64,000 bases of DNA, taken from the NCBI RefSeq assembly GCF_019049245.1, contig NZ_JAGMUK010000037.1, positions 1 through 64,000 of the forward strand, in the 5' to 3' direction. The notes under the pieces are model-generated. The model saw nothing but the letters and a program-made list of their open reading frames with translations, was not told the origin of the DNA and ran no database searches. This DNA comes from Streptomyces sp. AC555_RSS877 (GTDB lineage: Bacteria > Actinomycetota > Actinomycetes > Streptomycetales > Streptomycetaceae). Both the position numbers and the translations under genes were made by a program. Below, one piece after another: positions 43,713 to 52,399 of this stretch (position 1 is its first letter; every line of letters begins with the position of its first letter).

Positions 43713-44786
43713 ATGTCAACCAGCTCCTTCGCCGCACCGACCCTCGTCCTCACCGGCTCCTACACGCCGGACACCGGTGGCGACGGCGCCGGACTCGTCG
43801 CCCTGCGCTTCGACCCGGCGGCCGGCGCCCTCACGGTCGACGCCCGGCTGGGGCCCGTGCCTGTCACCGGTGCCTCCTTCCTGGCCGCGCACCCTTCGCT
43901 CGACGTCGTCTACAGCACCCACGAGACCGAGTCCGGGGCCGTCAGCGCCTTCGCCCGGCACGGCGACGGCGCCCTCACCCTGCTGGGAGGCCCGGTCCCG
44001 AGCGGCGGCGCCAACCCCTGCCACCTCACCGTCCACCCCGGCGGAGGCTGGCTGCTGACCGCCCATTACGGCACCGACACGCTGTGCGGCAGCGTCGCCG
44101 TGCACCGGCTCGGCCCGGACGGCGGCATCCGGGAACTGACCGACGTCGTGGTCCACGAAGGGTCGGGCCCGGTCGCCGGACGGCAGGACGGCAGCCACGC
44201 GCACCAGGTCCTCGTCGACCCGGCGGCCCGCTTCGTCCTCGTCACCGACCTGGGAGCGGACGCGGTGTTCACCTACCGTCTCGACACCGGGGCGGGCCTT
44301 CTGGAGCGCGTCGCCACGAACCCGCTGGCCCCGGGATCAGGCCCCCGCCACCTCGCGTTCGCGCCCGGCGGTGAGCTGGTGTTCAGCGCGGACGAGCTGT
44401 CGTCGACCCTCACCTGTCACCACTACGACGCCGGCAACGGCACCCTGACGGCTCGGTCCACCGCTCCGGCCACGACGGCCCGTGACCTCGTCAACCAGCC
44501 GGCCGGAATCGTCGCCTCGCCCTGCGGAGGCTACGTCTGGCTGACCAACCGCGGCCCGGACACGGTGGCCGCGTTCCGGATCAGCGGTACCGGTCTCGAG
44601 CCGATCGGCGAGGTGCCCAGCGGCGGTGCCTGGCCGCGTGGCCTGATCCTGACCGACGGCCATCTGCTCGTGGCCAACCAGCACGGCGGCACCCTGACGG
44701 CACTGCGCGTCCTGGACACGGGTGCCCTCGCGGAGCCGGGACCGGTGGCGCAGCTTCCCTCGGTCGTCTGCGCGCTCGCCCTCTGA
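43713..44786 (+). CDS. Lactonase, 7-bladed beta-propeller (Pgl/YbhE family)
   Basis: This 357-residue propeller protein has the lactonase repeats (LVLTGSYTPDTGGDGAGLVAL, FLAAHPSLDVVYSTHE, GGANPCHLTVHPGGGWLLTAHYGTD, HAHQVLVDPAARFVLVTDLGAD, GPRHLAFAPGGELVFSADE). It opens sugar lactones such as galactonolactone or 6-phosphogluconolactone. It lies 51 bp after the kinase and would link the SDR oxidation to the dehydratase. Confidence 0.88.
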   Translation: MSTSSFAAPTLVLTGSYTPDTGGDGAGLVALRFDPAAGALTVDARLGPVPVTGASFLAAHPSLDVVYSTHETESGAVSAFARHGDGALTLLGGPVPSGGANPCHLTVHPGGGWLLTAHYGTDTLCGSVAVHRLGPDGGIRELTDVVVHEGSGPVAGRQDGSHAHQVLVDPAARFVLVTDLGADAVFTYRLDTGAGLLERVATNPLAPGSGPRHLAFAPGGELVFSADELSSTLTCHHYDAGNGTLTARSTAPATTARDLVNQPAGIVASPCGGYVWLTNRGPDTVAAFRISGTGLEPIGEVPSGGAWPRGLILTDGHLLVANQHGGTLTALRVLDTGALAEPGPVAQLPSVVCALAL

Positions 44787-44868
44787 TCCCCGCCCGGCGG
44801 GCGGCTCGGCCCCGCCCTCTTTCCCTCATGACCCGGCCGGCCCTCCACGTACGCCCTGAAAGGCAGTC

Positions 44869-46395
44869 ATGTCCCACCCCGGCACCACCCCCGCACGCTT
44901 CACCCTCGACGCGGCCTTCGGCGTCGGCCCCGTCGCCCCGCGCCTGTACGGGTCGTTCGTCGAGCACATGGGCCGCTGCGTCTACACCGGGCTCTACGAG
45001 CCCGGCCACCCGTCCGCCGACGCCGCCGGCCTGCGCCAGGACGTCCTGGACCTGGTCCGCGAGCTGGGCGTCACCACCGTGCGCTACCCGGGCGGCAACT
45101 TCGTCTCCGGCTACCGCTGGGAGGACAGCGTCGGCCCGCGTGAGGAGAGACCGGTCCGGCTGGACCTGGCCTGGCGGTCCACCGAGACCAACGAGTTCGG
45201 CCTCGGCGAGTTCATGGACTTCTGCGCCAAGGCCGACACGGAACCCATGATGGCGGTCAACCTCGGCACCCGCGGGGTTGCGGAGGCCGCGCAACTGCTG
45301 GAGTACTGCAACCATCCCGGCGGCACCGAGCTGTCCGACCGCCGTGCCGCCCACGGGGCCAAGGAGCCGTACGGCATCAAGATGTGGTGCCTGGGCAACG
45401 AGATGGACGGCCCCTGGCAGATCGGCCACAAGACGGCCGAGGAGTACGGACGGCTCGCCGTCGAGACCGCCCGTGCCATGAGGATGATCGACCCCGGACT
45501 GGAGCTGGTCGCCTGCGGCAGTTCGGGCTCGGGCATCGCCACCTTCGCCGCCTGGGAGGCGACCGTTCTGGAAGCCGCCTACGACGAGGTCGACTACGTC
45601 TCGCTGCACGCCTACTACGAGGAGACCGACGGCGACCGCGACTCCTTCCTGGCCTCGGCCGTCGACATGGAGCACTTCATCGAGTCGGTCGTCGCCACCT
45701 GCGACCACGTCCGCGCCCGTCTGAAGGCGAAGAAGCGGATCAACCTCTCCTTCGACGAGTGGAACGTCTGGTACATCCGCCGCAGCGAGGCCGCCACCCC
45801 GCCGGACTGGGACCAGGCCCCCCGGCTGCTGGAGGACAACTACTCGGTCACCGACGCGGTGGTCTTCGGCTCGATGCTCATCGCCCTGCTCCGGCACGCC
45901 GACCGGGTCACCTCCGCCTCGCTCGCCCAGCTCGTCAACGTCATCGCGCCGATCATGACCGAGCCGGGCGGCCCCGCCTGGCGCCAGACCACCTTCTTCC
46001 CCTTCGCCCAGGCCTCCCGGTACGGCCGCGGCCGGGTGCTGCGCGTCGAGGTGGACAGCCCCACGTACCCCACGGCCAGGTTCGGCGAGGTGCCGCTGCT
46101 GCACGCCACCGCCGTGATCGACGACGAGACCGGCGACGTCACCGTCTTCGCCGTGAACCGCAGCCAGACCGACGTCCTGCCGTTGGAGATCGACCTGCGC
46201 GGGGTCGACGCCCACACCCTCGCGGAGCACCTGGTCCTGGCCGACGAAAACCCGGAGGCCACCAACACCGCCGACCGGCCCGACCGTGTCGTCCCGCACG
46301 CAGCGATCGGGACCAGCGTCACCGGGGGAGTGCTGTGCGCGGACCTCGAGCCCATGTCCTGGAACATGGTCCGGCTGTCCCGTCCGCAGAACTGA
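44869..46395 (+). CDS. abfA: GH51 alpha-L-arabinofuranosidase
   Basis: This 508-residue enzyme has no signal peptide, so it acts inside the cell. It shows GSFVEHMGRCVYTGLYEP, TTVRYPGGNFVSGYRWEDSVG, the acid/base Glu in WCLGNEMDGPW and the nucleophile Glu in LSFDEWNVWY. It removes arabinose from imported oligosaccharides. It is the last gene of the ABC-aldolase-kinase-lactonase series, 82 bp after the lactonase. Confidence 0.93.
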   Translation: MSHPGTTPARFTLDAAFGVGPVAPRLYGSFVEHMGRCVYTGLYEPGHPSADAAGLRQDVLDLVRELGVTTVRYPGGNFVSGYRWEDSVGPREERPVRLDLAWRSTETNEFGLGEFMDFCAKADTEPMMAVNLGTRGVAEAAQLLEYCNHPGGTELSDRRAAHGAKEPYGIKMWCLGNEMDGPWQIGHKTAEEYGRLAVETARAMRMIDPGLELVACGSSGSGIATFAAWEATVLEAAYDEVDYVSLHAYYEETDGDRDSFLASAVDMEHFIESVVATCDHVRARLKAKKRINLSFDEWNVWYIRRSEAATPPDWDQAPRLLEDNYSVTDAVVFGSMLIALLRHADRVTSASLAQLVNVIAPIMTEPGGPAWRQTTFFPFAQASRYGRGRVLRVEVDSPTYPTARFGEVPLLHATAVIDDETGDVTVFAVNRSQTDVLPLEIDLRGVDAHTLAEHLVLADENPEATNTADRPDRVVPHAAIGTSVTGGVLCADLEPMSWNMVRLSRPQN

Positions 46396-46499
46396 CCCGT
46401 CGTCAGAGGTGCGGTGCGGTCCCACGGGTGGGGCATGCCGGTGTGACACGCCGCCGGATGGCTCATCCGGCCCGTCCGCGGGACCCCGGACGTAGTGTC

Positions 46500-46526
46500 C
46501 AGAATATGAAGAAATGCCATATTCTG
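46500..46526. promoter_or_regulatory. Inverted repeat covering the start codon of the beta-helix gene
   Basis: Perfect 9-bp arms CAGAATATG (46500-46508) and CATATTCTG (46518-46526) with a 9-nt spacer. The ATG start is the last three bases of the left arm. In mRNA it would form a start-sequestering hairpin. In DNA it could be an operator. It is much more AT-rich than its surroundings. Confidence 0.65.
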
Positions 46527-47564
46527 CGCCTGACGTGCTCCGTAGCGGTCGTCGGGGCGGTGCTCGGGGCCGCTCCGCCGGCCGCCGGTCACACGACCCA
46601 CGTGGTCCGCCCGGGCGAATCGATCCAGCAGGCGGTGGACGCCGCCGAACCCGGCGACACCGTCCTCGTCACCCCCGGCACGTACCACGAGAGCGTCAAG
46701 GTGAGCACGCCCGGGCTGACCCTGCGCGGCGTGGGCCGCCACACGGTGATCGCACCGGACACGGACAAGGCCGCCAACAGCTGCGCCGAGGCAGGCAACG
46801 GCATCTGTGTGGCCGGGACGGAAGACCGCAACGTCGAGGGCGTCACCGTCGCCTCCCTGACCGTGTCCGGCTTCGCCAGGTCCGGGGTGTTCGCCACCGA
46901 GGCGGACGGGCTGACCGTGCGGAACGTGACGGCCGTGAACAACGGCGTGTGGGGCATCGCCCAGGAGGAGTCGGTCCGGGCGGTGTTCCGAGGGAACACC
47001 GCCCGGGACAACGGCGACGCGGGCCTGTTCCTCGCCAACACCATCAGCAAGGAGCGGGGCGCCGCGGACACCGAAGGCACGGTGGTCGAAGGCAACCGAC
47101 TGGAGGGCAACCGCATCGGCGTCACCGTCCGGCGACTGCGGAATCTCGTCGTCGAGGACAACTACCTCACCGGCAACTGCGCCGGGGTGTTCGTCGTCGG
47201 TGACGAGAACAAGCCGCGGGCCGGGAACCTGGCAGTGCAAGACAACCGCATCACGCGCAACAACAAGTCCTGCCCGAAGACCGCCCGGCTGGCCGCCCTG
47301 CAGGGCTCGGGCATCGTCCTGACCGGCGCCGAGGACACCCTGGTGACCCGGAACCTGATCACGGACAACGTCGGCACCTCCCCGCTCTCGGGCGGCATCG
47401 TCCTGTTCAAGAGCATGGTGGGCACCGCCAGCGAGCGGAACCGCATCAGCGACAACGAGTTGGCGGGCAACGCCCCGGCCGACCTCGTCAACACGGACAC
47501 CGCCACGAACAACGTCTTCGAAGGCAACCGCTGCGGGGCGTCGAAGCCCCAGGGCCTGTGCTGA
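46506..47564 (+). CDS. Secreted right-handed parallel beta-helix protein
   Basis: This 352-residue protein has a signal peptide (ILRLTCSVAVVGAVLGAAPP, cut near AAGH). A repeating beta-helix follows: VVRPGESIQQAVDAAEPGDTVLVTPGTYHESV, then many N-x-I/L-x-x-N-type turns (NRLEGNRIGVTV, DNYLTGNCAGVFV, NLITDNVGTSP, NRISDNELAGN). The fold is shared by pectate lyases and carbohydrate epimerases (NosD/DUF1565-like). No catalytic residues can be assigned. The ribosome binding site is weak or absent and the start lies in an inverted repeat. Confidence 0.85.
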   Translation: MKKCHILRLTCSVAVVGAVLGAAPPAAGHTTHVVRPGESIQQAVDAAEPGDTVLVTPGTYHESVKVSTPGLTLRGVGRHTVIAPDTDKAANSCAEAGNGICVAGTEDRNVEGVTVASLTVSGFARSGVFATEADGLTVRNVTAVNNGVWGIAQEESVRAVFRGNTARDNGDAGLFLANTISKERGAADTEGTVVEGNRLEGNRIGVTVRRLRNLVVEDNYLTGNCAGVFVVGDENKPRAGNLAVQDNRITRNNKSCPKTARLAALQGSGIVLTGAEDTLVTRNLITDNVGTSPLSGGIVLFKSMVGTASERNRISDNELAGNAPADLVNTDTATNNVFEGNRCGASKPQGLC

Positions 47565-47622
47565 CCGACCGGCCGTGACGACCCGTGGACCCGAGAAGGC
47601 CAAGAAGGAAGGAAGGCGGCAC

Positions 47623-48651
47623 ATGACGACCGCTCAGACCGCCCCACCGCCGCCCATGCGGCTCAGGGAGCTCGTGTTCGGGGCGGCGTGTGCCGCCGCC
47701 CTCCGCGCGGCCGCCCGGCTGGGGGTCGCCGACGCGCTCGGCGACGGCCCCATGACCGTGGAGGACCTCGCGGCCGCGGTGAAGACCGAACCCCGGCCCA
47801 CGCGACGGCTGCTGAGGGCGCTGTCCTGCTACGGCGTCTTCGCCGAGCAGGAGGACGGGACGTTCACGCACACCGACATGTCCCGGCTGCTGCGCGAGGA
47901 CGACCCGCACAGCCTGCGCGACATCACGCTGTGGTGCACCGAACCGTGGACCTGGGACGTGTGGCCGGAGCTGGACGAGGCGATGCGCACCGGCCGCAAC
48001 GTCGTCCAGGACCTGTACGGCAAGGAGTTCTTCGCGTACCTCAACGAGGACGCCCCCGAGTCGGCCGAGGTCTTCAACCGCGCCATGACGACCTCCAGCG
48101 AGCAGTCCGCGCGGGACGTCGCGGCGTTCCTGGACCTGTCCGGCAGCACGTCGGTCGCCGACATCGGCGGCGGCCAGGGGCACGTGGTGGCGAGCCTGCT
48201 GGACAAGTACCCCGCGATGCACGGCTCCCTGCTCGACCTGCCCCGTGTGGTCGAGAACGCCGTGCCACGGCTGCGCGGCGGAGGCGACCTCGCGGACCGC
48301 GTACGCATCGTCCCCGGCGACGTCCGCGTGGCCGTCCCGGTCAGGGCCGACACCTACATCATCAAGAACATCCTCGAGTGGGACGACGAGAGCACCGCCC
48401 GGACCCTGCGCAACGTCATCGAGGCGGGCGGACCGGGGACGCGGATCGTGGTCGTCGAGAACCTGGTCGACGACACGCCTTCCATGCGGTTCAGCACCGC
48501 CATGGACCTGCTGCTGCTCCTCAACGTGGGCGGGGCGAAGCACACCACCGAGAGCATGGCCGCCCGGCTCACCGAAGCCGGCCTGGTCATCGAGGACGTC
48601 AGCCCGGTCAACCCCTACCTGCACGCGTTCGACTGCGTCGTCCCCGGCTGA
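47623..48651 (+). CDS. SAM-dependent O-methyltransferase, polyketide-tailoring type
   Basis: This 342-residue class I methyltransferase has an N-terminal dimerisation winged helix (FGAACAAALRAAARLGVADAL, TVEDLAAAVKTEPRPTRRLLRAL) and a SAM domain with VADIGGGQGHVVASLLDKYP and the YIIKNILEWDD motif. It resembles enzymes that methylate aromatic polyketides. Start 47623 follows AAGGAAGG. It converges on the spore pigment operon across a perfect terminator, so it probably tailors the pigment. The original whiE set of S. coelicolor, as I know it, has no such gene at this place. Confidence 0.88.
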   Translation: MTTAQTAPPPPMRLRELVFGAACAAALRAAARLGVADALGDGPMTVEDLAAAVKTEPRPTRRLLRALSCYGVFAEQEDGTFTHTDMSRLLREDDPHSLRDITLWCTEPWTWDVWPELDEAMRTGRNVVQDLYGKEFFAYLNEDAPESAEVFNRAMTTSSEQSARDVAAFLDLSGSTSVADIGGGQGHVVASLLDKYPAMHGSLLDLPRVVENAVPRLRGGGDLADRVRIVPGDVRVAVPVRADTYIIKNILEWDDESTARTLRNVIEAGGPGTRIVVVENLVDDTPSMRFSTAMDLLLLLNVGGAKHTTESMAARLTEAGLVIEDVSPVNPYLHAFDCVVPG

Positions 48652-48690
48652 TCACCCCGGAGCGCGTCCCACCGCGGAATCCCACCGCAG

Positions 48691-48733
48691 ACCGGTCGCC
48701 GGGCCCGAGACACTCGCGGGCCCGGCGACCGGT
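48691..48733. terminator. Perfect 17-bp bidirectional terminator
   Basis: The arms 48691-48707 and 48717-48733 are fully complementary with a 9-nt loop. They separate the convergent methyltransferase and pigment operons. Confidence 0.85.
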
Positions 48734-48755
48734 GGCCGGGGGAGGGGAGGCCGGT

Positions 48756-49088
48756 TCAGCCGGTGGAGTCCCGCTCCCAGCGGTAGAAGCAGTGCGCCAT
48801 AGCGTCCTTCGGCGAACGCCAGGTCGAGGGGTCGTACGCCGTGACGTACGCCGACAACCGCTCGCTGATGTCGCGGAACTCGGGGTGTCCGGCCATCTTG
48901 GCGATGGCGGGCCCGGGGTCCCGCTCGGACTCGATGAGATGCAGATACACGTCACCGAACTCGAAGAGGCTGCGCCGGGAGACCCCCACGAGGTGCGGGA
49001 GCTCCCCCCGGTCCGACTCCTCGAACAGTTTGGCGATGTCCGGGGCCGACCCCGGAGACATCCGGGCGACGATCAGGGCTTGGTGCAT
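48756..49088 (-). CDS. whiE-ORFVII: TcmI-family polyketide cyclase of the spore pigment cluster
   Basis: This 110-residue dimeric ferredoxin-like protein has MHQALIVARMSPGSAPDIAKLF, LFEFGDVYLHLIE and the conserved PGPAIAKMAGHPEFRDISERL plus a C-terminal ...AHCFYRWE. The family closes the later rings of aromatic polyketides. ATG 49088 follows GGAGGA. It is the last gene of the pigment operon, 20 bp after the aromatase, and matches the position of WhiE ORFVII. Confidence 0.9.
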   Translation of the reverse strand: MHQALIVARMSPGSAPDIAKLFEESDRGELPHLVGVSRRSLFEFGDVYLHLIESERDPGPAIAKMAGHPEFRDISERLSAYVTAYDPSTWRSPKDAMAHCFYRWERDSTG

Positions 49089-49108
49089 GATCCCGTCCTC
49101 CGTCCGGC

Positions 49109-49588
49109 TCAGTCGGTCAGCGTCGGCACGTGACCGCGTTCCGCGGCGGCCTTTTCGAGACGGTCCCGGATCAGGGCCATCTGGGTCTTGGAGTTCCGGT
49201 TGATGTTGTCCGTCATCCAGGCGTCGTCGACCGGTGCGTCCGGCTTCATCTCGAAGTCCTGCGTCCACACCATCCGGGTGCCGCCCGGCACCTTCTCGTA
49301 CTGCCACCGGATGTCCATGTGGGCGAAGGGCCCGGTCTCCACACGGCGGGCCTTGACGCTGAGCGTGTCGCGGTCCGGCTCCCGTTCCGAGACCCAGCTC
49401 CACACGGTGCCGTTCTCGTCCGGGTGCATGGTCAGCCGGAAGGTGGTCTTGTTCCCTTCCCGGGACAGGACCTCGACGGACGCGTACTCGCTGAACAACT
49501 GGGGCCAGTTCTCGAGGTCGTTGGTCATGTCCCAGACCAGGTCCAGCGGAGCGGCGATGGTGATCTCGTTCTGCGTGTGTCCGGCCAT
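49109..49588 (-). CDS. whiE-ORFVI: Aromatase/cyclase (SRPBCC) of the spore pigment cluster
   Basis: This 159-residue single-domain START-fold protein has HTQNEITIAAPLDLVWDMTND, NWPQLFSEYASVEVL, an internal RWQYEKVPGGTRMVWTQDFEMK sheet and a C-terminal NRNSKTQMALIRDRLEKAA helix. It is of the TcmN/WhiE-ORFVI type that folds and aromatises the first ring. It ends 20 bp before the cyclase gene and starts just 1 bp after the ACP stop. Confidence 0.92.
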   Translation of the reverse strand: MAGHTQNEITIAAPLDLVWDMTNDLENWPQLFSEYASVEVLSREGNKTTFRLTMHPDENGTVWSWVSEREPDRDTLSVKARRVETGPFAHMDIRWQYEKVPGGTRMVWTQDFEMKPDAPVDDAWMTDNINRNSKTQMALIRDRLEKAAAERGHVPTLTD

Positions 49589-49589
49589 G

Positions 49590-49847
49590 TCACGCTCCTG
49601 CCGGCAGGGCGCCGTTGACGAGATCGAGGAACTGCCGCGGGGTCTTGCAGCGCTCCGCGTCGGGAGGCATCGGCGCGCCGTACCGGTTCTCCAACTCGCC
49701 CACGATGCCGAGCAGGCCGAGCGAGTCGATGCCGAGGCCGTCGAAGCCGGAGTCGCGCTGCTGCTCCAGTTCCTCCGGGGCGACGGTGACTCCCGCAGCC
49801 TTCTTCATCAGCCCGGCCAGTTCTTCCACGGTGATGCGGTCACTCAT
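49590..49847 (-). CDS. whiE-ORFV: Acyl carrier protein of the type II polyketide synthase
   Basis: This 85-residue ACP has the phosphopantetheine Ser in GLGIDSLGLLGIVGELENRYG and the usual four-helix pattern. It carries the growing poly-beta-ketone chain for the KS-alpha/KS-beta pair encoded just upstream. It lies 36 bp after KS-beta. Confidence 0.93.
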   Translation of the reverse strand: MSDRITVEELAGLMKKAAGVTVAPEELEQQRDSGFDGLGIDSLGLLGIVGELENRYGAPMPPDAERCKTPRQFLDLVNGALPAGA

Positions 49848-49883
49848 GCGGTTCCTCTCCTTTGTTCCGCGGCGCCTCGCTAG

Positions 49884-51134
49884 CTACGAGGCGTCGGCGG
49901 CGCCGTGCCTCAGCACCAGCGCCGAGTTGGAGCCCATGAGCCCCCGGCTGAGGACCAGCGCCGTGCGCGGCTCGGCGGCGCGGGCGCGTCCGGTCACCAG
50001 ATCGAGGTCATGGCAGACGTCGAAAACATTGGGGGTGGGCGGGATCAGACCGTGCTCCATCGCGAGCACCGCCGCCGCGGCGTCCAGCACGGGCGCCGCG
50101 CAGTAGCCGCGGCCGATACCGGTCTTCGGCGCGGTGACCGGCACCCGCCTGCCGTGCGCGCCGAGGGCGTCGGCGATCGCCAGCGCCTCGGCACGGTCCG
50201 CCTCCGGTACGCCCAGGGCGTCGGCGAAGACCACGTCGATCTCCTCGGGGGCACAGCCGGCCTCGGCCAGCGCCCCGCGGATGGCCTGCGCGAGGCCCTC
50301 CCGCGACTGCTCCCAGCGCGAGGCGCCGGTGAAGGTCGCCGCATGCCCGGCGAGCGTGGCCCGCACGCGCGCGCCCCGCTCCCGGGCCGAGGTCTCCTCC
50401 TCCACCACGAGCATGGCGCCGCCCTCGGCCGGCACGAATCCACAGGCTCCGTCGGTGAACGGGCGGTAGGCGCGCGCCGGGTCGTCGGCGGTGCTCAGCT
50501 CCGCGTAGCCGAGCTGGCACACCACCGAGTAGGGGGCGAGCGGTGCCTCGGTCGAGCCGGCCACGATCACGTCGGTGCCACGCCGTACGGCACGCGCCGC
50601 GTGCGCGAGGGCATCCAGGCCGCCGGCCTCGTCGGCGGCGACGACCGAGCAGGGCCCCTTGAAGCCGCGGCGGATGGAGATCTGGCCGGTGCTGGCGGCG
50701 TAGAACCAGGCGATCGACTGGTACGGGCCGACGAAGCGACTGCCTTTGCCCCACAGCTGCTGCAGTTCCCGCTGCCCGAACTCGCCGCCGCCGGAACCGG
50801 CCGCGGTGACCACACCCACGGAGAACGGCACCTCACGGGTGTCGGCCTGGCCGAGGCGGGCGTCGTCCAGCGCGAGGTCGGCCGCGGCCATCGCGAAGTG
50901 CGTGAACCGGTCGGTCTGCACGAGAGAGCGTTCCTCCACCGCCTCCGCCGGCTCGAAGCCCCGGACTTCGCCGGCCACCCGCAGCGGCAGGTGCTCACAG
51001 CCCTCGCGGGTGACCCGGTCGAGGACGCTGATGCCTTCCTGGGTGGACTTCCAGAAGGACTCGGTGCTGGTTCCGTTGGGCGCGACCACACCGATTCCGG
51101 TGACGGCGGCGCGCCGTGGACGGCTTTCGCTCAT
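49884..51134 (-). CDS. whiE-ORFIV: Ketosynthase beta / chain-length factor of the spore pigment cluster
   Basis: This 416-residue KS-fold protein lacks the active-site Cys. At the matching place it has Glu169 (VVAADEAGGLDAL), where most chain-length factors have Gln. It pairs with KS-alpha and sets chain length, long (dodecaketide) in the known spore pigments. ATG 51134 follows GGGAGAGG. The KS-alpha stop overlaps it by 4 bp, so the two are made in equal amounts. Confidence 0.92.
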   Translation of the reverse strand: MSESRPRRAAVTGIGVVAPNGTSTESFWKSTQEGISVLDRVTREGCEHLPLRVAGEVRGFEPAEAVEERSLVQTDRFTHFAMAAADLALDDARLGQADTREVPFSVGVVTAAGSGGGEFGQRELQQLWGKGSRFVGPYQSIAWFYAASTGQISIRRGFKGPCSVVAADEAGGLDALAHAARAVRRGTDVIVAGSTEAPLAPYSVVCQLGYAELSTADDPARAYRPFTDGACGFVPAEGGAMLVVEEETSARERGARVRATLAGHAATFTGASRWEQSREGLAQAIRGALAEAGCAPEEIDVVFADALGVPEADRAEALAIADALGAHGRRVPVTAPKTGIGRGYCAAPVLDAAAAVLAMEHGLIPPTPNVFDVCHDLDLVTGRARAAEPRTALVLSRGLMGSNSALVLRHGAADAS

Positions 51135-52399
51135 CGTGTCCTCTCCCTCGGCCGGGTCAGGACCACCGCGGACTGGAAGCCGCCGAACCCGCTGCCCACG
51201 GAGAGCACGCTGTTCAGCTTCCGCTCGCGAGCGACGCGCGGCACGTAGTCCAGGTCGCACTCGGGGTCCGGCGTCTCGTAGTTCGCGGTGGGCGGTACCA
51301 CCTGGTGGGCCAGGGCCAGTACGCAGGCGACGACCTCGATCGCCCCGATCGCGCCCAGGGAGTGGCCCACCATGGACTTGATGGAGCTCATGGGCGTGTC
51401 GTAGGCGTGCGGTCCCAGGGCCCGTTTCACCGCGGCGGTCTCGTGACGGTCGTTCTGCTGGGTGCCCGACCCGTGCGCGTTGACGTAGTCGATCGCGGTG
51501 CCGTCGAGCCGGGCGTGATCGAGCGCGTCCCCGATGGCCCGGGCCATCTCCAGGCCCTCGCTGGTCAGACCGGTCATGTGGTAGGCGTTGCCGAAGGTCG
51601 CGTAGCCGCTCAGCTCGCAGTAGACCTGCGCGCCGCGGGCCCGGGCGTGTTCGAGTTCCTCCAGGACGAGTACGGCGCCGCCCTCGCCCATGACGAACCC
51701 GTTCCGGTCGGCGTCGAAGGGACGCGAGGCGTGGGCGGGGTCGTCGTTGTTCGGGGACGTGGCCTTGATCGCGTCGAAGCACGCCATGGTGATCGGGGAG
51801 ATCGGCGAGTCCGAGGCGCCGGCGATGCACACGTCGGCCCTGCCCTCCTCGATCGTGTGGAAGGCGTACCCGACCGCGTCGAGGCCCGAGGTGCAGCCCG
51901 TGGAGACGGTCTGCACCGGCCCTCGTGCCCCCACCTGCTCCGCCACCGTCGAGGCGAGCGTGCTGGGTGAGAACGCGCGGTGCAGGTGGGGGTTCGCCTC
52001 CTGGTGGTCCACGTCCCAGCGCTGCCCGCCGTGGCTGACCAGGACGTAGTCGCGCTCCAGCCTTGTGGTTCCGCCGACCGCGGTGCCCAGGGAGACCCCG
52101 ACCCGCCAGGGGTCCTCCCGGGCGAGGTCGAGGCCGGAGTCCCGTACCGCTTCCTCGCCGGCGACCAGCGCGAACTGGATGTACCGGTCGCAGCGTGCGA
52201 CCTGTTCCGCGTCCAGCCCGTGGGCCGCGGGGTCGAAGTCGCACTCGGCGGCGATCCGCGACCGCAGGCTGCTCGGATCGAAGAAGGTGATGCCCCGCGT
52301 CGCGGTGCGCCCGCCCGCCAGCAGGTCCCAGAACGCCGGTACGCCGATGCCACCCGGAGCGACGATGCCTATACCGGTGACCGCCACGCGCCTGGTCAT
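51131..52399 (-). CDS. whiE-ORFIII: Ketosynthase alpha of the spore pigment type II polyketide synthase
   Basis: This 422-residue condensing enzyme has the catalytic Cys169 in VSTGCTSGLDAVGYA, His309 in YVNAHGSGTQQND, Lys341 and His346 in SSIKSMVGHSLGAIGA. It performs the decarboxylative condensations with the KS-beta partner. It overlaps the cupin gene (ATGA at 52396-52399) and KS-beta by 4 bp each. Confidence 0.95.
   Translation of the reverse strand: MTRRVAVTGIGIVAPGGIGVPAFWDLLAGGRTATRGITFFDPSSLRSRIAAECDFDPAAHGLDAEQVARCDRYIQFALVAGEEAVRDSGLDLAREDPWRVGVSLGTAVGGTTRLERDYVLVSHGGQRWDVDHQEANPHLHRAFSPSTLASTVAEQVGARGPVQTVSTGCTSGLDAVGYAFHTIEEGRADVCIAGASDSPISPITMACFDAIKATSPNNDDPAHASRPFDADRNGFVMGEGGAVLVLEELEHARARGAQVYCELSGYATFGNAYHMTGLTSEGLEMARAIGDALDHARLDGTAIDYVNAHGSGTQQNDRHETAAVKRALGPHAYDTPMSSIKSMVGHSLGAIGAIEVVACVLALAHQVVPPTANYETPDPECDLDYVPRVARERKLNSVLSVGSGFGGFQSAVVLTRPRERTR

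Noticed and set aside
44581..46449. A 622-codon minus-strand open frame opposite the GH51 gene
   Set aside because: Shadow of abfA; no domain and atypical composition.
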